Shown piece by piece: positions 22,801-32,387 of a stretch of DNA of 64,000 nucleotides. The position numbers were made by a program, and so were the translations under genes. The DNA lies in contig QXCR01000002.1 of assembly GCA_004380135.1 (NCBI GenBank), positions 682,001-746,000 of the forward strand, in the 5' to 3' direction. The stretch comes from Stemphylium vesicarium (taxonomy: Eukaryota > Ascomycota > Dothideomycetes > Pleosporales > Pleosporaceae). The notes below the pieces were generated by a model, which saw nothing but the letters and a program-made list of their open reading frames with translations, ran no database searches and was not told the DNA's origin. Positions within the stretch are counted from its first letter, which is position 1. Each line of letters begins with the position of its first letter.

Positions 22801-24140
22801 ATAATGGAGAAAGAGCCGTCCTTGACATGGAACATCTGAGACGGAACAATCAGCTGCTCCGCCATGATAGTTCAGATTCCGAGGCGCTTACCAGCATATC
22901 CTCATCTTCATTCGACTATAATATAGAGATGGAGGCCAGCGGAACGATCGTGCCTGATGTGTCGGACGACGTGAAGTCGCCTCATATTCCAAGGCTACCT
23001 GCATCCTTGCCACATGCATCGGGGAGCGCGCCTCCAGTACTGGATCCAACCAAAGAGGATGAGTTGCTGCTATCAGACTTTGAGGCTATGCATGTCGATG
23101 CTGAAACAGGATCGCCGTATTCAGCTGTCGGGCTGTTGAATAATCTTCTCGCGTATCACACGAGGGCGTCAGATGCGCAGTTTTCTTCTATCCTTCTTTT
23201 GCTCCTAGGGCCACTTCTTCCACAGACGCACAGTCCAACCGACGACCCAGGTGCTGATGTAGGCGATGTTCTGAATGTCTTTACCGATACTTTTGTTTCA
23301 CTTGGACTGAGCCCGACACAAGCAAAGGCTATTCTATCAACACAGCTGAGCCAGCTTGTGGCCACGGGTATCAATCCCTACCAAGCAGAGTCAATTCTCC
23401 ACACCTATCATGCGCAGTTACTCTCCCTGTCGCTGTTCAATTCGGCAGCATCACTCCGTCGTTTGGCATACCCAACATATCCCGCGGTATACGAGCAAGC
23501 GCTTAAAGAGACCCAACTTGGGTTGTTATGCCTCAGCTGCAAGGCACCCATCAACAACCCAAAAGACAAGATGCGTTGCGAGTCGTGTAAGCGTACGCAG
23601 GCACCATGTCCGATTTGCTGGGCCAAGTACCCGGCTTTCGAGCCGGTTACTACGAAGAAGGCAAAGTCAAAGTCACGTTCAAACTTTCGAGACCGAGGTC
23701 ACAGAAGGCAGCGATCTTCTCTCGCATCGAATCATGACATCGGAGAGGATCGTGATGCTGGCGGACCATCGCCCACGGTCCCAGCGGAGTGGTCTCCGCC
23801 CACAGCCACGCTCTGGACGTGGTGCCCACTGTGTGGACACGGTGGGCACGCGAATTGCCTCTCGACATGGTTTGCAGACCCAGTTTTGTCCGAGGGCGTA
23901 TGTCCAACCGAAGGCTGTCTCTGCGACTGCGTGCAGGGTAGTCGGCGAGATGCGAAGATAGAGCAAATGCTACTCAAGAAGGCAGAAAAGGACCGATCAA
24001 AGATTGTACGAAAAGGCGACGATTGGAAGGTCAAGGAGAGTAGAGCCGTCTCGGCTGTCCGGAATGCTGCTCTTGATACCATTCCCGATCAACCCCAGTA
24101 TCCCGGCTCCGGAACTACAACGCCGACTCGCAGACAGTAG
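19878..24140 (+). CDS. RTC1: SEA/GATOR2 complex WD40-RING protein (RTC1/SEA2, WDR24 homologue)
   Basis: The reading frame is open for 1420 codons. I predict one intron inside it at 20081-20344: GTATGT donor, CACTAAG branch and CTGCAG acceptor. It is 264 bases, a multiple of three, and contains no stop. It encodes only Pro/Leu/Ser-rich filler, and splicing joins LPG to IRTGYS, giving 1332 residues. After a Pro-rich N-terminus, a WD40 propeller begins at the HKTGLDISALDINRER block, with repeats ending in IRLWDL, IQRWDF, VKVWDF and IHVWDF. A long Ser-rich linker follows, and the C-terminus is a RING-like zinc domain with CLSCKAPI, CESCKRTQAPCPIC, WCPLCGHGGHANCLS and CPTEGCLCDC. This order is that of yeast Rtc1/Sea2 and human WDR24, part of the vacuole-associated SEACAT/GATOR2 complex that promotes TORC1 activity in response to amino acids. 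Confidence 0.92.
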   Translation: MTAENRRASAVSSPKIPPAPPLPLPKKSRSYFERFVAQPLTTAYSSRPPTVQPDGGRLPNPLVPKLPGYVTCKMLFPCPSTILPSPPLALLPLALLPSAAQLPSRLSPFGRCIDACPSLLPLPLTSCHVSRHGSLSMPPSLPPSLLPSQSLSASCSIRTGYSQDASHKTGLDISALDINRERTHAVLAGKEILKTVRVQDARIVDETNLRAAVLNYADSQARQREGLGIHDVKWSHGQFSSHIATAAANGKVILYDLNRASVELTRLHEHTRQVHKLAFNPHQGHLLLSASHDSTIRLWDLRDMRRDVTICRSRDQYHGMNGGIRDVQWSPTDAVEFAFGTDNGTIQRWDFRHAKSPKQKITAHDQRICTSIDWHPDGKHLLSAGVDRTVKVWDFSVTGRRQKAAFVLHTPFPVYQARWRPPYWSDEYHEKGAYQCTQLATSYDREHPVIHVWDFRRPFLPFREINRFSTAPSDMLWHSRDTLWTVGKEGIFQQNDVHHAPKTVDRRNLQALAVSPSGEVAIVAQKRPQRRSSAGLAYADEAYLNDPRDRRHSPGKGSLRSSADDSLDDSFLSSSMKRHHGRTASNRSTKSFSSTPPSDIAPKVMFLSDSMVTHSDSFRPNQAAIRGMLPGTTNTQIFAYLAQKYKTIPLPDPPDLESFLRVERVFEQNAEYAQRAAFYRLAQSWRVVGTSIAVVTRRRAELHRHQRRLRPQTMAPRSSDKTLTSSAHMEAHDKRLGVPPNPAVRAILGTLDKPPPPSRPPAIVESTSNLATPLARPVITNATNNPQRPDLLDIDQADIDQLPPAVTGLPTETSNALAPPSRSFSGPQWYHSGDGLDERRALVGSYRASPRIPLSLAPSSARGSIDIPPPLERHDSGESFAMFSASSDSQKGNSMPSSFASGNSQQGRVKLLSEDWQAIPEHSSFGKPRTTEGDELGRSMPISPNTIPIGGKVNPDQHDTRGSTRNGPNHGDEADNGERAVLDMEHLRRNNQLLRHDSSDSEALTSISSSSFDYNIEMEASGTIVPDVSDDVKSPHIPRLPASLPHASGSAPPVLDPTKEDELLLSDFEAMHVDAETGSPYSAVGLLNNLLAYHTRASDAQFSSILLLLLGPLLPQTHSPTDDPGADVGDVLNVFTDTFVSLGLSPTQAKAILSTQLSQLVATGINPYQAESILHTYHAQLLSLSLFNSAASLRRLAYPTYPAVYEQALKETQLGLLCLSCKAPINNPKDKMRCESCKRTQAPCPICWAKYPAFEPVTTKKAKSKSRSNFRDRGHRRQRSSLASNHDIGEDRDAGGPSPTVPAEWSPPTATLWTWCPLCGHGGHANCLSTWFADPVLSEGVCPTEGCLCDCVQGSRRDAKIEQMLLKKAEKDRSKIVRKGDDWKVKESRAVSAVRNAALDTIPDQPQYPGSGTTTPTRRQ

Positions 24141-26744
24141 TTAGCATACACGTATTCATGAATCGTCGTCCGTCCTCCCTCTCCTAAATGCCGCAACTTT
24201 TTTTTTCATCATCGTCAGCATGCAGAGCCGAAAAGCGGCAGTCCAGTTGCCGGCCCGTTCCCTGACGCGACCCAGACTCTATTCACTCAAGGCGGCGGCA
24301 CTTTTCTGCACAAAAAAGGCTCCACAAAGATTACGAAAAAGGATTTTTCTTTTCCCACCCCAGCTCTAGGGCCGGGGTGAATGCAATCCTGGCGAAGCGG
24401 TCTGACATCATACCTATTAACCAGATCAAGAAAGTCTTTTTTAGCAAGCAATCATTTCACCTGGCTCTTCGCTACGTTGCTGCGAAATCTGTCGTTTACG
24501 GAGCTGTCCGCATTGTGCATAATCACACCGCTTGTATGCGCGCCAAGATGTGGTAAGCACGCGCGCGACCTCGAGGCCACCCGCTTCCCCGGATGCGGGA
24601 CACTGACTTGAGTGTCTTGATGTCGTTTTGTGTGGGTCAGCCACGTGTTTTGTAGTAGCCGAGCGGGTGCATTTGTGTATGTTTTGCTGGGCTCGATTGT
24701 GTATGTCGCAGCGGTGTTGTTCTCTAGGCTAGGTATACCGAACAACACAAAGTTGGCTGCAGAAATCTGTTCCCTCTCTGCGAAGAAAAAAAAACGTCGC
24801 GCGCTCCACACTTGCCACCATATAATGTCATTTCCTACATACAATTAAACCCCAGAAGCAAACATCGTCATTCCTCCATCCCAATAGACCCAATAGTTAA
24901 ACCCTTCATGCAAAAAAGATACCGATGTCGCCAGTTGTCGCGCTTCTCCACTTTTTGTTTTCTAACCGCGAATTGGGGCTCTAGCGTCGCTGCAGCCCTA
25001 CAACTTGTCATACGACAATCGCTTACACCCTTCCGATCTCTTTTCACGCTGATCGATTGGATGCTCACTCATTTGTTGGAAAATGGGTACATTGCATCAT
25101 TTGTAGTCAATGAGTGATCTATGATTCACAGTAAAGGAAAAAAAAAAGTGTATTGTGACCTCAATCGTGAGTCCTGGCTGTGGTGGTCATCTGATCTTTG
25201 AACGGTGGCAAGACGAGTTTCCGGTCTGCTGTTGTTTTATTTTGCATTTTTGCTTATCTCTTGAATCCTGCTATAATGGTTGGCGTGGTATAGATCGGGG
25301 TATGTACCACGTATGCCAAGTCTCATATAAAGTGCGGTAATACGAATCGTCTCGGTGCACTCGATCCGTTCTCGTTTGTGTATAGATATCTGTGAGACAA
25401 CGGATTTGTACATCTTTTGTACCAGCGATGAATTCTACAAGAAGTACCATTCCCTGTCACCCATCATGTTACTTTCTCCACGCAAGCAAGCGTAAACACG
25501 TAACCGCGCTTCTCTGATCGGTAATATGGCCGCCTCATCGGTGTGCTGAAGGTGCATCCGCTCCGGACCGCCGCAGGTCGGGCACGACTGATCAATCCCC
25601 GATATTCCAGTGATCCCCAAATACACTGTTGTTGAGAATCAACCCCTGCGTATAAGATCTCAGGCGCAGGGGTTCTATGGAAGCAGATATCTCAAGTGGT
25701 GTATTGATGGCTATCCATATATCTGTCAAACTAAACAGCATGGAGTATTTTCGGTACAATTGCATGGCGAGGGCAGTGCGACAAAGGATCCACAACCATG
25801 GTCAAGCCTGGCAGTTATCGGTAATTCCACAGGAGCTTTGTGCACGTGAGTGGGCGGTGTTCCGGTATTGCCTCAATGGTACATGCGTGCATCTAGACCT
25901 CGTCCTTTGACTCCGTCACGCGTTACACAACAGTCTCGACCGCAGACGCGGATACGCAGTGTGTAAGCGATAGGTGGATACACTCCGCGGGGAGCTGGGA
26001 TCTAGCGAGGTGTGGTGGGCTGTCTCAGTATGCCTGACAAGAAGGTACCAGCATATTCCACCCTCAACAGTTATGCAGACCTGCCATGTCAGCATCTCGC
26101 ATGTACTCCGTGGTGCTCCTGGTGTATGGATTGCATCCGGTGAGACGAACGTTCGAGGTTGTCAGTGATTCGATGCAGTGGAGCCATGTAACACAACTGG
26201 CTGGGCTGCTTGCTAGAGTTTTGCCGGGATGTGCTCTTGGTATGTATACAGTATGATTTCTAGGATGCGTGGGACGTGGACGAGAGATGGTGCGCGGGAA
26301 ACTCTGGGAGATCGCGGCCATGGATCGGCGATTAATGCATGCGGGTATTGGGGAAGTACGCGGGTCTCTTGAAAAAGGTACGTTCCGACGACGTTGTCAT
26401 GCGGTAAGAAACCTACATTCCTACAGCTTAGTGGCCAAGGTTGAATTAGTACACCATGCCAAGCGTGGCACTGCAATGTATCACGAACGAGACGAGGCGA
26501 GAATTGTAGCTGTCTGGGTCGTGACTAGGCTTTTATGAATTCCATGGTACTCGTATCTCAACCGGTTCCCATTCTTCATGATATCGTTGATCCATGGGAG
26601 AAAGGAAGGAGGCCCTAGCCGTAAAATGTACGCCTGCGCCTTTGAGAGAGATCTAAGATGCCGAATTCCTACCACACGTCAGCATCTGCCATCCGCACTT
26701 GGTAGCGCGGTACGGCATACCTCCACCCCACTATCACCAGCCAT
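24141..26744. other. Long gene-poor interval between RTC1 and eS21
   Basis: The first part is presumably the RTC1 3' UTR (poly-T at 24199-24207, A-rich runs at 24312-24317 and 24786-24794). Many short ORFs of up to 130 codons occur on both strands, all without recognisable content. A poly-A run lies at 25138-25147. No RNA gene or transposon remnant could be identified by eye. Confidence 0.5.
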
Positions 26745-27171
26745 CTATCGGGACGCGCTCCAAACAGACTTGAGGAAGCCGTCCTTTTGTGTGAGCCTGT
26801 TGAAGCTGTCGTCGGACTCGCCCATGGCGCGGACGAAACCGCAGATGGCGTAGACCTGGTTGTCACCGGTGTAGCGGCCGTTCTCGTCAACCTTGCCGAC
26901 GCTCAGCTGAACCGAGGCGTGGTCCTTGGCCTTCATGATGCGACCGGTAGCCGACTTGGAGGGATTAGTATCGGTTTTCGAGCTTCAGGTACGTTTGCGA
27001 CGGGTACTCACGCATTTACGGGGGACGTAAACTGTCAATAGGTTAGCGATGGTGGTTGGCGAGGGCAATGTGCGCGCTGGTGGGGGTGCATTGTGGGCAA
27101 GACCCCAGCAGCCACCGCGCAAGGAAGGGGCAGCTCTTACGGTCGACGAGCTCTCCGCGTTCGTTCTCCAT
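26745..27171 (-). CDS. RPS21: 40S ribosomal protein eS21
   Basis: Three exons, 27171-27141 (31 bases), 27031-27012 (20 bases) and 26954-26745, give 86 residues, against 87 in yeast and about 83 in animals. The spliced N-terminus reads MENERGELVDLYVPRKC and continues SATGRIMKAKDHASVQ, the conserved eS21 start. The C-terminal half has the family's ICGFVRAMGESDDSFNRL segment and ends VWSASR. Introns are 109 and 57 bases, and the 20-base middle exon is a micro-exon. eS21 sits on the solvent side of the 40S subunit body near uS2 and is needed for 20S pre-rRNA maturation. Introns crowded at the 5' end are usual for fungal ribosomal protein genes. No other ribosomal gene is close by. Confidence 0.95.
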
Positions 27172-28067
27172 TTTGATTGATGTGTAGGTAGAAGGCGGGG
27201 TGTTGGGTGTGGGGCTTGGTTGTGTCGATGTCGTCGGCGGTCAACGGTGCGATGAACTGAATTTCGACCTTTGATTCTTGTCACGCGGCGCTAACCAGAT
27301 GTGGTTTAGTGCTGTTCCTCTACTAAATCTACCCCTCGCGACTTCAGCTTTCGAGCCGACATCATGAGGTATATGATGGAGTCGGAACTCTGTTTCACAC
27401 CCTGAGTCGATTTGATCGCCAGTTTTGTGGAAAATAATTGAATGCAGTCTTCCCAAACCGCGTTTATGCAGACATGGTCCGACTACGTAGCCGTAAATGT
27501 GTACAGCTTCCGCGCGTGTTGATATTCAATTTTGGACGTACGCACGGTACGGTTCATGAATTTAAGTTACAACGTGAGATGATCGATTTCGGAGAGGGCA
27601 CCGCCATGTGCAACTCGAATGTGTGGATGGAGTTGTTGTCTGGACGTTGTAGGTTACTTGCTGGAGTCAAAAAAGAAGTCTTTATAAGTCTTTGTAAATA
27701 TCCGAAAAGAGTCGGACGTTTCGCATTGCCCTCTGTTCCACTTTCGCTCATGTGCGTGAATCGTCTTGGGAGACAGAATGGGTGTATGAGGGTCGAAACT
27801 ATCACTGCGCAAACGCGCATTGAATTCGAGAAGTGCTCATGGGACAAGTCGACGATGCAGTTCAATACAGATACAACCGTCCGGTAGCAGACATTAACGT
27901 GGTACTGGAGAAACGTTGAGGTTGTTTCCCCAGCCCCGCAAGTTGCTGTTGTTGGCAAAAACATGGGCGAGTGTCACATCACGTGACGCCACCAATTATC
28001 CGCCAGAGCCTCGTGAACCACCACGACTGCATCCAGTCACGCAAAAAAGATAGGCGAAGCGCCTCGT
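27172..28067. other. Intergenic between eS21 and tRNA-Gly
   Basis: It contains the presumed eS21 promoter and one 149-codon plus-strand open stretch (27438-27887, TTG start) with no recognisable features. The tRNA terminator at its right end is listed separately. Confidence 0.5.
28043..28048 (-). terminator. Pol III T-run terminator of tRNA-Gly
   Basis: On the minus strand a run of six T follows the tRNA 3' end by 19 bases. Between them lies a short inverted repeat, AGGCG-CTT-CGCCT. The T-run is the standard RNA polymerase III stop signal. Confidence 0.8.
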
Positions 28068-28145
28068 TGCATCGGCCGGGAATCGAACCCGGGGCTAGCC
28101 GAAACTCAATGGCAACGGCTAATTTTACCACTAAACCACCGATGC
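28068..28145 (-). tRNA. tRNA-Gly(GCC) with a short intron
   Basis: The minus strand folds as a tRNA. The acceptor stem is GCATCGG/CCGATGC with discriminator A at 28068. The D arm contains TGGTTTAGTGGT (A box), the anticodon stem is AGCCG/CGGCT, and the T arm is CCGGG-TTCGATT-CCCGG (B box). The anticodon GCC lies at 28111-28113. The anticodon loop has 14 bases instead of 7, which fits an intron of about 7 bases just 3' of position 37 (about 28103-28109), the canonical tRNA intron site. The mature length would be 71 bases before CCA addition. Exact splice points could shift by one or two bases. Confidence 0.93.
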
Positions 28146-29852
28146 GATTCTTAAGATATTTGAAAGGCGTTGTGAACTGTCTGTTCTATTGTTTGTTGAT
28201 GGAAGAAGCTCTGAATAAAATATCTATAATCTGTATTGCAACAGCGTGGATCTGTGAAACGGACTTGGTGGGTCGAGTCCAGACCGCCCAAAGTATCACT
28301 GGCTGAACTCCGGTGTGTGTTGGCAATTATTGGCTGAGACCACCACTGGAAATAATTCAGGACTAGCCAGCATGCACATACGTCTATTACCTAGGTAGAA
28401 TTGATAGCATAAGCGCGAAGAGGTAGCCGAATGTAATGCCGAAGAAATCCTTTGCCCAACTCGAGATGCAGTACAGTTTTTCAATTACGACTTCTTTGTA
28501 TAATCAAGCAACCCAGGCAATTGTCCAGATAGTCTCGAGGGCGATTGCTGGTGGTCTAGTCGACCGTGGACTGAACACTGCCGATAGCGAGGCGGGCGGC
28601 GGCGATTCTCGGCGGGCCCTGCTACTTCAGCCACACTGGTCCCTTCCACCACCGACAACATACATGTCATCTAGCCGAAAATGCGGATTCGAGCTGCTAG
28701 TCCATGCGAAAACCGTGGCTTCTTTTCGTGGTGTTTTGACCAGCGTTGCGTGACATAGTGCCGTTATTGTGCCCGAGTTCACTGGGCGGCAGCTTTGAGC
28801 CGATCCCGTAAATTGGTCCCCAAACTTCGCGAGGTGCTCGCACTACAGCAACCATTTCGACTGATACAGAAGATGCGCGAAATCAGGACGTTCACCTTCT
28901 CGGACGGAGTGTCTTTTATAGCGCTTTCGTACGGAATTCAAGAAGGTTTCTTGTCTTTCAAATGTGGAAGGCCATGCGCAAAACAATCGCAGGTGATGCA
29001 AGTCGACCAATGTAATTTGATGCTGACGCGCAAAGAGAAACCGCTTTTAAGATCCCATAGTCTAGACTATATTCAGCCAAATCAACAGTAGAGATTTCAA
29101 GACATCAATCTGAGAATACAAGCAAGACATGGTGTGCTGATCCTGGTGGGCACAATTGAGCGATACGAATTAAAATTAGACACCTACGCAGATAGATCGC
29201 GAAGATCAGACATACATATACATCAAATTTTGCTTGCTATGTAGGTCTATTGCCATGACCATGACGGCCCTCATTTCATATTATCATTGGCAGGCTGAGC
29301 GAAATGCTATTGCATCCTTCCCGAGTCGGTAATAGTTTGGTATCAGGAAACGTCTGTATTATAACAAGGTCTCAGATGGTAGTTTCTGGGACGAAGTTTC
29401 ATTCAGTTTATCAATTGAAGCTATCTAAGCTAACAGAAAGTTCTCTGCGATCAATCTAAGATCTCCTCCTTCGCTCCACTACTCCAGAAAACTCTGCTGT
29501 ACGGCCCATTTCATCTCATTCTGCCCAATCGTTGCTGTTCCGGCACTGCGCCCAACCCTACTCCCTCCTCCCTCCTCTTCTGCTTGCTGCTAACGAACAA
29601 CTGGCTAGAACCCGAAAAATATCTCGATCTATGTGCCACAGGATCATGGGTCCTTCTTTTCGCCACTGGGATATGCGCAGAAATCGTTTGCGGTGTAAAG
29701 GTAAAGGCGCATACCATGCATGGAATACGCCGAGACAAAAGTCAAAACGTGTCGCCATAGCTCATCAAACTTTCCGAGCGTGACCGAAGCACACTAGACG
29801 TGACGTGGATGTTGTATGTTATCGCCGAGGCCTCGGCGTCCATCGGTAGGTT
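28146..29852. other. Gene-poor interval right of tRNA-Gly
   Basis: It is relatively AT-rich, with short ORFs of up to 105 codons on both strands and no domain, RNA gene or repeat that I can recognise. Confidence 0.5.
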
Positions 29853-30248
29853 TTACGCGTAATGGTGCTTGGTGCCAAGATCAGTCGTGGTCGTGGTCAT
29901 TGTCGTCGGGCGAGAAGGAATGTCGTAACCTCGCATTTGAGCGAGAAAAATCTGTTTGTCGACTTGTTGCTCGATGCGTCTTGTGACATTGTCAAGACCT
30001 TTTGCGAGGCAGCCGCGTTTGACAACAAGTCCGTTTGCTACCATCTCGTTGTCGGGTGTCATTGCTAGGGGTTTCTCGCCGGGAGCTGGAAAGCTCTCTG
30101 GGACCGTCTCTGCAGGCGCTGGGTCGTTCGCTACGGGCATTGCACCCGTCATGTAGGGCGCTTGAGCGTACATGTTTTGGGTGTGTTGGACCAAGGCCTT
30201 TGGGACGCTGTTGAAACGAGAGTTTTTGGTTCTTGGAATGGTATACAT
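29853..30248 (-). CDS. Small hypothetical protein
   Basis: The most plausible start is the ATG at 30248 (MYTIPRTKNSRF), giving 131 residues. The frame is open upstream to an ATG at 30572 (239 residues), but the extra part looks non-coding. The body is Pro/Ala/Glu-rich in the middle, then has a basic and amphipathic stretch (VTRRIEQQVDKQIFLAQMRG) and ends in a run of Thr residues. There is no signal peptide, membrane helix or known domain. It stands alone in a gene-poor interval, so it may be a lineage-specific gene or chance. Confidence 0.35.
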   Translation of the reverse strand: MYTIPRTKNSRFNSVPKALVQHTQNMYAQAPYMTGAMPVANDPAPAETVPESFPAPGEKPLAMTPDNEMVANGLVVKRGCLAKGLDNVTRRIEQQVDKQIFLAQMRGYDIPSRPTTMTTTTTDLGTKHHYA

Positions 30249-30893
30249 TTTTTCTTGTATTGATATGGATGTTGATGTGAGAGTATGCCTTCGGCCGGCG
30301 ATGGGGGTTATATGTATACCGTATTCGCGTGCCGTATCGTCACAAGCCTTGTCTCCGCCATCTTCCTGGTTCTTCTTATTGGGAAATCCATGCAAAGTTC
30401 TGCTGCGGTGCTGCGTTGCGTACGCGGTCGCTAACGGTGGCTGAGGGACGCGCAATACGCAACCACGTGTAGTCGACCAATCGGATCTTGACGTCGGAAT
30501 CTGTCCGTCGACACCCCGAAATGCCAACGGCGCATCCACAATCTGACAACATTTGCGCTTATGTCCAGGCAAGCTTGATCAATACATCTCTCATATCGTT
30601 GCGTGTGGAGAGTCGGACAAAATGTTGACGCAAATCGCTACCGCATTCGCCCATGCTCTAGACGTCCAGGCTTAGTCGTAGCCTTGAAGTAAACCCCCCC
30701 TAAAGAGAGTATACAAATCATCCAGGTAAGCTTTGTAGCTATGTGCAGCATATGAATGTCGGGTCGTAGAGAGATTGTCGTGGATCTCGCGCCGCATCAT
30801 ATTCAGGCCAGGACCTCGCTGTGTCACTGCTGACGTAGTCCCATCCGGACCTACTTAGTGTTAGCCATCGCAGAGCACGAGATCCTCATGCAC
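30249..30893. other. Intergenic between the small ORF and the F-box gene
   Basis: It includes the upstream extension of the small ORF (to 30572) and the 3' flank of the F-box gene. A C7 run lies at 30694-30700. Nothing else was seen. Confidence 0.45.
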
Positions 30894-32018
30894 TTACATT
30901 AGCACCAAATCCAGTCGTATCTTCACCTTACGGGCCTGTACTTTGACAATCCTGGAAGCAATTTCTTCGAAGAAAGAAGGTAGAGAGATAGCCAACGTCA
31001 TCTTGCTCAGGTGTGGAAAGCGCGTCCTTCTCGTCCCCAGGTTGACTAGTTGGGATAAACACTGCGCTTCGTCCGAGTGCATCAAATTTCGTTCAGTCGG
31101 ATTCAGATTTCCCGCTGCGACAAGATGACGCACATATAGCGTGCGCAAAGAAGGCGGCAGACATGATGGCCCGAGTTCTAAGCTCCTCAGATTCTCTGGT
31201 TGCATTGGCTTGTGCAAGCACATCGTATCGATCTTAAGATGTTCCAGTTGCGATTGCTTGAGTATCTCCCTCGCATCGAGCGCATCGCTAATGCTTAAAT
31301 CTCCTTGATGCATGTGACCGTGGTTTACATCGTTGTATCCGAAACTAAAACTGCGAAGAGTCGTCTCAAAACTGCGTTTGAACGCATGGACTAAGCATCG
31401 GAAAACAGGGCCATTCAGTGTATATGTTCTTTCTGGCTCGTAGTCGCTGTGAAGACTCAAGCTTCTCAAGCCGCGGAAGACTGCAGCAAATTTCCATATC
31501 TCGTCGCAATCTTCCCACCAGTTTTCGGGATCCGCAAAAGACACGTCCAGGCAAATAATGGCGGTGTTGACAACGTCCCAATCAATGAGGCACGGACCGG
31601 GAATCTGTCTGGCTGCGGCGCCTGAGAGACGCAATTCCGTTATCGATGGCAGCTGCAGTGCAGGCAAAATATCGGACAGCTTGCATGATGTAATGTCCAA
31701 GTCTAACTTGTGCAGATTTGGTAAATGTGTCGCAAAATCCCATACCTCACGCGCAACGGTATGGAAATGCGTCATGAAGATGTGTCGAATGTATCTTGGC
31801 AACGCTGCACGGTCGGTCGCCATGCGTAAGAAGGCCTCCTCGTTGCTTTCTGACAAGACAACGGAGTGATACAAGTATGGCTCTGCGATGCGACAAAACT
31901 TGCGTGATATCATGGATAGGTTGAGAAGGTCATTATAGAAGACATTATGACGACTCGGCAAAGGGTTGACGACCTCAGAAATGATGTAGTCGAGAAGCTC
32001 TTCGGATAGTCTCTCCAT
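30894..32018 (-). CDS. F-box/leucine-rich-type protein
   Basis: A single exon encodes 374 residues. The N-terminus MERLSEELLDYIISEV, followed by LLNLSMISRKFCRIAEPYLY, has the shape of a fungal F-box: a Leu/Pro-less helix pair, then an Arg-x-Phe with a following tyrosine. The rest contains irregular leucine-rich strands such as LPNLHKLDLDIT, LPSITELRLSG, LRSLSLHS and NLRSLELGP, spaced as degenerate leucine-rich repeats. Proteins of this type usually serve as substrate receptors of SCF ubiquitin ligases through Skp1, but the target cannot be predicted. It is head-to-head with another F-box gene 369 bases away. Confidence 0.7.
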   Translation of the reverse strand: MERLSEELLDYIISEVVNPLPSRHNVFYNDLLNLSMISRKFCRIAEPYLYHSVVLSESNEEAFLRMATDRAALPRYIRHIFMTHFHTVAREVWDFATHLPNLHKLDLDITSCKLSDILPALQLPSITELRLSGAAARQIPGPCLIDWDVVNTAIICLDVSFADPENWWEDCDEIWKFAAVFRGLRSLSLHSDYEPERTYTLNGPVFRCLVHAFKRSFETTLRSFSFGYNDVNHGHMHQGDLSISDALDAREILKQSQLEHLKIDTMCLHKPMQPENLRSLELGPSCLPPSLRTLYVRHLVAAGNLNPTERNLMHSDEAQCLSQLVNLGTRRTRFPHLSKMTLAISLPSFFEEIASRIVKVQARKVKIRLDLVLM

Positions 32019-32387
32019 GGCGAATATAGGGACAAGGTCAACGTAGCGCCGACTACCTAGGTAGCGTGAGTGGCACTAGGCCAGCGGATTTCGCCTCAGG
32101 AGTGCGAAAATGACGGACGTGATACATTAAAGTGATTAAATAGCCTGTCTTGGCGAGCAGAATGGCGTTAGGCTCGAAAAGGCAACATTGACGGCGCCAC
32201 TCGGTCTTAACGGAGAACGACTTGCGGCGCAGTTCTGGCTGAATAAGCGAGCTTAGCGCATGGCCGAGTGCCGCGGTTGTCGCACCACGACCGCCAACCC
32301 GGAAAGCTCTACGTCTCTTCTACCTTCAAAACTTGAGCTAGCCCAGCCGGATGATTAAAATAATCTGCAGCCGAGTTGCGGTCAACC
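32019..32387. other. Shared promoter region of two divergent F-box genes
   Basis: GC-rich centre with CT-rich flanks. No recognisable motif or repeat. Confidence 0.5.

Noticed and set aside
23356..23961. 201-codon plus-strand ORF in another frame
   Set aside because: It overlaps the RING domain region of RTC1, which is clearly coding in its own frame.
24141..26744. Possible transposon remnant in the gene-poor interval
   Set aside because: No terminal repeats, transposase or reverse transcriptase motifs, or target duplications were visible. The stretch is merely long.
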